Below are positions 1 to 4,014 of a DNA stretch of 6,632 nt, piece by piece. The stretch's first letter is position 1. Every line of letters begins with the position of its first letter. Below the pieces are notes generated by a model. That model ran no database searches. It had not been told where the DNA came from and saw nothing but the letters and a program-made list of their open reading frames with translations. The stretch is from Thermoanaerobaculales bacterium. Lineage in GTDB: Bacteria > Acidobacteriota > Thermoanaerobaculia > Thermoanaerobaculales > Sulfomarinibacteraceae. The stretch spans positions 1 to 6,632 of the forward strand of contig JALOKS010000149.1 in NCBI GenBank assembly GCA_025456385.1, written 5' to 3'. A program made the position numbers and the translations under genes.

Positions 1-1
1 G

Positions 2-1279
2 CCGGTCGAGTTCGGCGGCGGCTTCGGCGGCGTCAACTTCCTCGAGCTGCCGCGCGAGCTCACCGGGGTCCCGGCGCGGATCGTCATGCTGCTCGGGAAA
101 TACTTCCCGACCGGCGCGCACAAGGTCGGCGCCACCTTCGGGCCGCTGGTCGAGAAGCTGGTGCGCGGCGCCTTGGACCCCACGACCCAGAAGGCGCTCT
201 GGCCCTCCACCGGCAACTACTGCCGCGGCGGGGCCTACGACGCGGCCCTCCTGGCGTGTCCGTCGATCGCGGTGCTGCCCGAGGGCATGTCCCGCGAGCG
301 TTTCGAGTGGCTGGAGAAGGTGGGCTCGGAGATCCACGCCACCCCGGGCTCCGAGTCCAACGTCAAGGAGATCTACGACAAGACCAAGGAGCTGAAGGCG
401 GAGCGGCCCGACGAGATCGTGGTCCTCAACCAGTTCGAGGAGTTCGGCAACGCGGTCTGGCACTACGTCTGCACCGGCCGCGCCATGGCTGAGGTCTTCG
501 AGACCGTAGGTGGGGAGGGATCGCGCTTTGCCGCGGTGTGCCTCACCCAGGGCTCGGCCGGCACCCTCGGCTGCGCCGAGTACCTGCGCGAGGTTTTCCC
601 CCGACTCAAGGTGGTGGCGGCCGAGGCCCTGCAGTGCCCGACCCTGCTCGAGAACGGCCACGGCTCGCACCGCATCGAGGGCATCGGCGACAAGCACGTG
701 CCCTGGATCCACAACCTCAAGAACACCGACGTGGTGATCGGCATCGACGACGAGGCCTGCATGAGCCTGATGCGGCTCTTCAACGAACCGGAGGGCCGTT
801 CGTACCTGAAGGGCCGCGGTGTCGACCCGCTGCTCGTGGAGCGCCTCGACCTGATGGGCATCTCGTGCATCGCCAACCTGCTGACCGCGGTCAAGACTGC
901 GCGCTTCTTCGAGATGCGCGAGAAGGACATCCTCTTCACGGTCGCGACCGACTCGATGGAGCTCTACGGTTCCCGCCTCGCCGAGGAGCGCGCGCGTCTG
1001 GGCCCGTACTCGGAGACGACGGCCGCGGTTCACCACGAGCGCCACCTGCTGGGAGCGGGCACCGACCACCTGCTCGAGCTCGGTTACCGCGACCGCCGCC
1101 GGCTGCACAACCTCAAGTACTTCACCTGGGTGGAGCAACAGGGCAAGACGGTGGAGGAGCTCGACGCCCAGTGGTATGACGACGACTACTGGAACCGGCA
1201 CTTTCACGCCTGGGAGGACTGGGACCGGCGGATCGAGGAGTTCAACGATCGCACCGGGCTCATGGCCCGGTACCGGTAA
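2..1279 (+). CDS. PLP-dependent fold-type-II enzyme (TrpB/cysteine synthase superfamily), 5'-partial
   Basis: This gene enters from the left edge: 28 codons before the first in-frame ATG (86) are open and read as conserved-looking protein (PVEFGGGFGGVNFLELP), so the true start is upstream. Numbering from the ATG at 86, TGAHKVGA (10-16) resembles the lysine motif of tryptophan synthase beta (TGAHK), making K13 the likely Schiff-base lysine for pyridoxal phosphate. STGNYCRGG (41-49) resembles the substrate/cofactor asparagine loop of this fold, and QGSAGT (155-160) resembles the glycine-rich phosphate-binding loop. About 100 further residues follow, rich in aromatic and acidic residues (for example WYDDDYW), and look like a family-specific C-terminal extension. 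The enzyme is probably a cytosolic amino-acid lyase or synthase, but its substrate cannot be read from the sequence. Stop TAA is at 1277-1279. It converges on the DUF1737-type gene with a 22-base gap. Class assignment is firm; any narrower name would be a guess. Confidence 0.9.
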   Translation, partial: PVEFGGGFGGVNFLELPRELTGVPARIVMLLGKYFPTGAHKVGATFGPLVEKLVRGALDPTTQKALWPSTGNYCRGGAYDAALLACPSIAVLPEGMSRERFEWLEKVGSEIHATPGSESNVKEIYDKTKELKAERPDEIVVLNQFEEFGNAVWHYVCTGRAMAEVFETVGGEGSRFAAVCLTQGSAGTLGCAEYLREVFPRLKVVAAEALQCPTLLENGHGSHRIEGIGDKHVPWIHNLKNTDVVIGIDDEACMSLMRLFNEPEGRSYLKGRGVDPLLVERLDLMGISCIANLLTAVKTARFFEMREKDILFTVATDSMELYGSRLAEERARLGPYSETTAAVHHERHLLGAGTDHLLELGYRDRRRLHNLKYFTWVEQQGKTVEELDAQWYDDDYWNRHFHAWEDWDRRIEEFNDRTGLMARYR

Positions 1280-1301
1280 TTCGGGACGCGGCCCGGCCGA
1301 C

Positions 1302-1496
1302 TCAGCTGTCGCCGACCGCCGGCTGCAGCGACCGGTCCTCGAAGTCGTCGTGGACCATGGCCTGGATGTAGCGCTCGCCGTGGACGAACGGCGTGCCGAG
1401 GGGCCACCAGCCCTCCTCGATACGTTCGCTCACGGCGCGCTCGAGCTCGCCCGGGCTGGGCGAGTGGACCAGTACGAAGCTCGAGTCGTGGCTCAT
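1302..1496 (-). CDS. DUF1737-type small protein
   Basis: A 64-residue protein resembling the DUF1737 family: a short N-terminal strand (FVLVHSPS), a helix with LERAVSERIEEGW, then GWWPLG (29-34) and the closing strand YIQAMV (43-48). The family pattern, as I recall it, is 'helix with LE..V, GW.P.G, YYQAMV', and the protein has the typical small size with a short acidic tail (about 49-64). Its molecular function is not established; it is probably cytosolic, with no signal peptide or membrane segment. The ATG at 1496 is supported by the domain beginning directly after it. The upstream sequence GGGGACGG is only a weak ribosome-binding site. It converges with the PLP enzyme and is divergent from the pilin-like gene. 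A CRP-like palindrome is centred about 87 bases upstream of its start. Confidence 0.72.
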   Translation of the reverse strand: MSHDSSFVLVHSPSPGELERAVSERIEEGWWPLGTPFVHGERYIQAMVHDDFEDRSLQPAVGDS

Positions 1497-1575
1497 GGTG
1501 CCGTCCCCGACCGGGAAACCGACCCGGTCCCGCCCTCCATCCCGCAGGATCGATGCCAGGTTTCCGCCAGCTGGG

Positions 1576-1591
1576 TGTGATGGCCGTCACC
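1576..1591. promoter_or_regulatory. CRP-family-like site, near-perfect (TGTGA-N6-TCACC)
   Basis: TGTGA-TGGCCG-TCACC matches the CRP/Clp/Vfr-type palindrome TGTGA-N6-TCACA at nine of ten specified positions. Its centre is about 87 bases upstream of the DUF1737-type start codon and could serve that gene's leftward promoter. Binding is inferred from the pattern only. Confidence 0.42.
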
Positions 1592-1638
1592 CGACCCCTG
1601 TCCCGAATCCGGACAGCGAGCCGCAGGGACCCCGCGGG

Positions 1639-1653
1639 CCGGCCGTCGGCCGG
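1639..1653. repeat. GC-rich inverted repeat (7 bp, 1-base centre)
   Basis: CCGGCCG-T-CGGCCGG is a perfect 15-base palindrome with a single central base. It lies between the two CRP-like sites. A one-base loop is too tight for a stable RNA hairpin, so it is more likely a chance GC palindrome or a protein site than a terminator. Low functional confidence. Confidence 0.35.
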
Positions 1654-1658
1654 GGAAG

Positions 1659-1685
1659 GCCCGGTCATCCGGAGGCAGACCGGGC
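1659..1685. repeat. GC-rich hairpin-forming inverted repeat (8 bp, 11-base loop)
   Basis: GCCCGGTC (1659-1666) and GACCGGGC (1678-1685) are perfect reverse complements around an 11-base loop. Neither strand has a U-rich tract after the stem, so a canonical intrinsic terminator is not supported. It could be a leader hairpin or an operator. Confidence 0.35.
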
Positions 1686-1717
1686 TAGGAGGCTCCAGAT
1701 CCCGAGCACCGGCCGGA

Positions 1718-1733
1718 TGTGAGAGGCGTCACA
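1718..1733. promoter_or_regulatory. CRP-family-like site, perfect (TGTGA-N6-TCACA)
   Basis: TGTGA-GAGGCG-TCACA is an exact match to the CRP/Clp/Vfr core palindrome, sitting just upstream of the AT-rich promoter zone of the pilin-like gene. If the TGTAAT hexamer at 1761-1766 is the -10 box, the site's centre would lie about 47 bases upstream of the predicted transcription start, within the usual range of an activator but not at the exact class II spacing. Members of this regulator family are known to control type IV pilus genes in some bacteria (Vfr in Pseudomonas). Regulation here is inference. Confidence 0.5.
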
Positions 1734-1842
1734 GACGAATTTCAGACCAATAGGCCAAATTGTAATTGCGAGATATGACAATGACTCTTCAGTCCAGATC
1801 CGGGATCAATGAGCAGCCGAGGCCGAACAGGGGCCACGGTTG

Positions 1843-1853
1843 TACACTGTGTA
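1843..1853 (+). promoter_or_regulatory. 11-base palindrome abutting the pilin-like gene's SD (possible -10 or operator)
   Basis: TACAC-T-GTGTA is a perfect odd-centred palindrome whose last base is the first base of the AAGGAGG Shine-Dalgarno. TACACT (1843-1848) also resembles a -10 hexamer, which would give a very short leader, but no -35 is visible 17 bases upstream. It may be an operator, a promoter element or chance. Confidence 0.25.
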
Positions 1854-1859
1854 AGGAGG
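1853..1859 (+). promoter_or_regulatory. Strong Shine-Dalgarno deciding the pilin-like start
   Basis: AAGGAGG stands five bases before the ATG at 1865. It rules out the in-frame TTG at 1766, which would add 33 hydrophilic residues in front of the prepilin leader. Confidence 0.85.
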
Positions 1860-1864
1860 CTGTC

Positions 1865-2413
1865 ATGCGGAGTCCCAACGAGCGCTCCCCCGAGGCCGGT
1901 CTGACGCTGATCGAGGTCCTGGTCATGATGGTGATCATCGTCCTCGTGGCCACGATCGCGGTCGCCCACTTCCAGAACTACCGCGAGAAGACCCGCCTGG
2001 TGGCCTGCATGGCCGAGATCCGCGGCATCCAGGCCGGGGTCTTCAGCATGGGCGACGGCCGCTACATCCCGACCCCGCAGGAGTTCTGGGAGTCGGCCTG
2101 GCCCGACGGCCGCAAGCACGGCCCCTACTACTACATCATCGACGGCGACCCCAACAAGGGCCACGGCAACGACCTCGACGCGATCGACGAAGAGAACCCC
2201 GGTGAGTCGTGGAAGAACCGCGAGAAGGAGGACATCAAGTTCGTGATCTTCTGCGACCACGACCACGGCGACCTCGCGAAGTACGTGTACCTGACCGACC
2301 TCGGCTCGCCGGTCCTGGCCGACGACGAGAACGACCCGGACTTCCAGCGCTTCATCAAGTGGGAGTTCGGAGGGCCCGGCGCGGGCAACACCGGCAAAGG
2401 CAAGAAGAACTAG
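1865..2413 (+). CDS. Type IV pilin/pseudopilin-like protein (prepilin N-terminal methylation motif)
   Basis: A 182-residue protein with a class III prepilin leader: a 12-residue hydrophilic leader ending in glycine, then LTLIEVLV, so prepilin peptidase should cut between G12 and L13. The glutamate at mature position 5 (E17) is present. A hydrophobic helix (about 13-35) would anchor it in the inner membrane before assembly into a pilus or type II secretion pseudopilus. The soluble part is distinctive: a GPYYYI strand (86-91), an acidic loop DGDPNKGHGND (93-103) running on to DEENPG (108-113), and further acidic patches DHDHGD (131-136) and DDENDPD (153-159). The DGDPNKGHGND spacing looks like a metal-binding loop, plausibly calcium as in GspG-type pseudopilins. 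C48 and C130 could form a disulfide. It ends in a flexible Gly/Lys tail. No other pilus or secretion gene is adjacent, so it looks like an orphan (minor) pilin. It is followed by an intrinsic terminator. Confidence 0.88.
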   Translation: MRSPNERSPEAGLTLIEVLVMMVIIVLVATIAVAHFQNYREKTRLVACMAEIRGIQAGVFSMGDGRYIPTPQEFWESAWPDGRKHGPYYYIIDGDPNKGHGNDLDAIDEENPGESWKNREKEDIKFVIFCDHDHGDLAKYVYLTDLGSPVLADDENDPDFQRFIKWEFGGPGAGNTGKGKKN

Positions 2414-2463
2414 TCGATCGCGGCGGCGGCACCACCCTCCCGCCCGCCGCGGCGACGAACCCC

Positions 2464-2498
2464 GAAGGCCCGCGGCGATCCGCGGGCCTTCTTGCTGT
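2464..2498 (+). terminator. Intrinsic terminator of the pilin-like gene
   Basis: A perfect 12-bp GC-rich stem (GAAGGCCCGCGG, 2464-2475, with its reverse complement at 2480-2491) around a CGAT tetraloop is followed by TTGCTGT. The tail is only moderately U-rich. It lies 50 bases after the pilin-like stop and directly upstream of the Nudix gene, which implies separate transcription of the two. Confidence 0.8.
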
Positions 2499-2503
2499 AC
2501 AGT
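2495..2503 (+). promoter_or_regulatory. Possible -10 element of the Nudix gene within a palindrome
   Basis: CTGTACAG (2495-2502) is a perfect palindrome immediately after the terminator, and TACAGT (2498-2503) resembles a -10 box 25 bases before the Nudix ATG. It resembles the TGTACACT upstream of the pilin-like gene. No -35 box is evident, as that position falls inside the terminator stem. Confidence 0.25.
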
Positions 2504-2528
2504 CGGCCCGTTGAACGGTGGAGGCGCG

Positions 2529-3083
2529 ATGGACACCGACTCGCGGGGCCTGCGCGAAACCCGCCTCGGCGGAGACACGCTGTATCGGGGGCGGATCCTC
2601 GAGCTTGACGTCGACCGCGTGCGCCTGCCGAGCGGGGCCGAGACCCTCCGCGAGGTGGTGCGCCACAAGGGTGCGGCGGTGGTGCTGCCGCTGCACGCCG
2701 ATGGCCGGGTGGTGTTGGTGCGCCAGTACCGCTACCCGAGCGACGAGGTCCTCCTCGAGCTGCCGGCGGGCAAGCTCGACCCCGGCGAGGCGCCCCGGAG
2801 CTGTGGGGAGCGGGAGCTCGCCGAGGAGACCGGCGTTCGGGCCGTGGAGATCCGCGAGCTCGGGAGCTTCCTGACCACCCCGGGTTTCAGCGACGAGGTG
2901 ATCCACGCCTTCATCGCCACCCCGCTCGCCGCGGCGGCGGCGAGCGCTCAGGACCCGGACGAGGCGATCGAGCTCGTCGTGATGTCCGTGGCGGAGCTGC
3001 TCGAGGCCTGCCGCACGGGCGCGATCCGTGATGCCAAGACCCTGGCGACGATCCTCCTCGCGAGGCTGAATGGCTGGATCTAG
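2529..3083 (+). CDS. Nudix hydrolase, ADP-ribose pyrophosphatase type
   Basis: A 184-residue cytosolic hydrolase. It carries an exact Nudix box at 81-103: G81, five residues, E87, seven residues, then RELAEETGV, matching GX5EX7REUXEEXGU, whose glutamates bind the catalytic magnesium. Outside the box, VVLVRQYRYP (61-70) and LELPAGKLDPGE (76-87) are typical of the ADP-ribose pyrophosphatase (NudF/YffH-like) branch, as is the loop TTPGFSDEVIHAF (116-128) after the box. The expected activity is hydrolysis of ADP-ribose or another nucleoside diphosphate sugar to AMP and a sugar phosphate; the exact substrate is inferred. The ATG at 2529 is preferred over the in-frame TTG at 2511 because GGTGGAGG (2517-2524) lies just before it. 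It is transcribed separately from the pilin-like gene and converges with the acyltransferase. Its TAG stop ends three bases before the first heptamer repeat. Confidence 0.92.
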   Translation: MDTDSRGLRETRLGGDTLYRGRILELDVDRVRLPSGAETLREVVRHKGAAVVLPLHADGRVVLVRQYRYPSDEVLLELPAGKLDPGEAPRSCGERELAEETGVRAVEIRELGSFLTTPGFSDEVIHAFIATPLAAAAASAQDPDEAIELVVMSVAELLEACRTGAIRDAKTLATILLARLNGWI

Positions 3084-3086
3084 AGA

Positions 3087-3114
3087 GAATTCGGAATTCG
3101 GAATTCGGAATTGG
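3087..3114 (+). repeat. Heptamer array, left arm (GAATTCG, four units)
   Basis: Three exact GAATTCG units (3087-3093, 3094-3100, 3101-3107) and a fourth variant GAATTGG (3108-3114) stand in perfect 7-base register. The array starts three bases after the Nudix stop codon. It is the plus-strand counterpart of a longer, more degenerate array at 3185-3247 read on the minus strand. Confidence 0.88.
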
Positions 3115-3184
3115 CGCCCACCCAACTTTAGAGGCGAGACCGGTTTGGTCGCGGGTCCGAATTCCGGCCTCGCGGTGCCCAACT

Positions 3185-3247
3185 CAGGATCCGGATTCCG
3201 ACCTCAGAACCCAGAACTCAAAACTCAACACTCGAAGCTCAGAACTC
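3185..3247 (-). repeat. Heptamer array, right arm (degenerate GAGTTCT, nine units)
   Basis: Read on the minus strand from 3247 down, the sequence splits into nine 7-base units: GAGTTCT, GAGCTTC, GAGTGTT, GAGTTTT, GAGTTCT, GGGTTCT, GAGGTCG, GAATCCG, GATCCTG. The units grade from GAGTTCT toward the GAATTCG form of the left arm, so the two arrays appear related and inverted. The outermost unit includes the last coding bases and the TGA stop of the acyltransferase gene. The 70 bases between the arms (3115-3184) contain one more GAATTC (3159-3164) and CCCAACT twice (3121-3127 and 3178-3184), and no gene. Confidence 0.8.
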
Positions 3248-3940
3248 CGCCTTCTGCTCGGCTGGGCAGTGCGCATCCCGCCGCCGGGTGAGATCGGCGA
3301 TCACCGCGGCGCGAAAGTCGGCCTGCGAGTCCTCCGCGCCGAGGGCGCGCTTGTACTCGGCGATGTCCACCATCTCCATCCGGCAGCGCACGGTCTTGAA
3401 GGCCCGCGGCAGCAGCTCCCCGGGCGCCTGGATGTGGTGCAGCCCGCCGGAGTAGACGACGAGCATGCGGCCGTCCGGGAGCGCCTCCAGGATGTCCGCG
3501 ATGCCGCCGCGAACGGTCATCTCCCGCCCCTGGGAGTCGAGACCGTTGCGCCGCTTCATGCGGCCCTCCGGCAGGATGATCACCAGGGTTCTCGAGTCCA
3601 CCCTGTTGAGGACCTTGTCCCAGGTCGCGTCGCGCTGGCGGGTGACCACGATGGGGTAGCGGACGAGAAAGGCGAAGAAGAGGCCGATGCGGCGGCGCAT
3701 GGTCTTTTCGGCGACCGGCAGCACGCCGTGGCGGGCGAACTTCCACAACAGGTTGAAGGGCGCGTAGCCGGCGATGATGGGCTCGTAGAGGCTCGTGTGG
3801 TTGAGGACGGCCACGATCCGCGTGCCCGCCGCGTAGTCCTCCGGCTCACCCCCGATCCACTCGTTCTCGAGGCGGAAGAAGAGACGGCTCAGGATCCGCA
3901 CCCCCACCAGGAGGGCGAAGGTGATGACCGCCTTGATCAC
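3239..3940 (-). CDS. PlsC-type 1-acylglycerol-3-phosphate acyltransferase-like protein
   Basis: A 233-residue membrane-associated acyltransferase candidate. It has an N-terminal hydrophobic segment (about 4-22), then an NHTSLYEP block in which H48 is the expected catalytic histidine. The canonical motif I is HX4D; here the acidic partner is glutamate (E53). A motif II-like segment, YPIVVTRQR, lies at about 95-103. Motif III is LPEGRMKRR (123-131), keeping the P-E-G core of the family's FPEGTRS but replacing the TR part. The family transfers an acyl chain to lysophosphatidate or related lipids at the inner membrane; the acceptor here is unknown, and the divergent motifs leave room for a non-glycerolipid acceptor. 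The start is GTG at 3940: it is the first start codon after an in-frame TAA (3965-3967), with no clear Shine-Dalgarno. It lies 74 bases downstream of the TonB-dependent receptor and may be read through from it. Its final codons and stop fall in a heptamer repeat unit. Confidence 0.85.
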   Translation of the reverse strand: MIKAVITFALLVGVRILSRLFFRLENEWIGGEPEDYAAGTRIVAVLNHTSLYEPIIAGYAPFNLLWKFARHGVLPVAEKTMRRRIGLFFAFLVRYPIVVTRQRDATWDKVLNRVDSRTLVIILPEGRMKRRNGLDSQGREMTVRGGIADILEALPDGRMLVVYSGGLHHIQAPGELLPRAFKTVRCRMEMVDIAEYKRALGAEDSQADFRAAVIADLTRRRDAHCPAEQKAEF

Positions 3941-4014
3941 GAGCGCGCTCGCACGGCGGCCAGCTTAGCGCGAAGGCGCAGCGCTGGCATGTCGCAGCGC
4001 GGCAAGAGCGGAAC

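Larger units (their letters stand above)
1497..1864. other. Divergent intergenic region, no supported gene
   Basis: This 368-base region separates the DUF1737-type gene (leftward) from the pilin-like gene (rightward). Reading frames here lack family signatures and look like GC-driven shadows. It holds two CRP-like palindromes (1576-1591 and 1718-1733), two GC-rich inverted repeats (1639-1653 and 1659-1685), and a locally AT-rich tract (about 1738-1795) that stands out against the GC-rich background and is the likeliest promoter zone of the pilin-like gene. A TGTAAT hexamer at 1761-1766 matches a sigma-70 -10 box at five of six positions, but I see no good -35 partner. Confidence 0.6.

Noticed and set aside
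1766..1864. TTG start for the pilin-like gene at 1766
   Set aside because: The AAGGAGG before the ATG at 1865 and the short leader expected of prepilins favour the later start.
1497..1864. A cyclic-di-GMP riboswitch or sigma-54 promoter upstream of the pilin-like gene
   Set aside because: I looked because both often precede pilin genes. The conserved GEMM core (CACGCAAAGCC-type block) is absent, and no GG-N10-GC sigma-54 element of acceptable quality is present.
1742..2668. A 308-codon minus-strand frame across the pilin-like and Nudix genes
   Set aside because: It spans two genes with clear family motifs and an intrinsic terminator, and its low-complexity V/D/L-rich translation looks like a composition shadow.
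3087..3114. EcoRI-linker or cloning artefact, suggested by consecutive GAATTC sites
   Set aside because: The units are seven bases long, grade into variants, and have a matching diverged array on the opposite strand that merges into a gene end, which fits natural repeat evolution rather than an adapter.
3087..3247. CRISPR array
   Set aside because: Units are seven bases and directly adjacent, with no 25-40-base repeats and no unique spacers.
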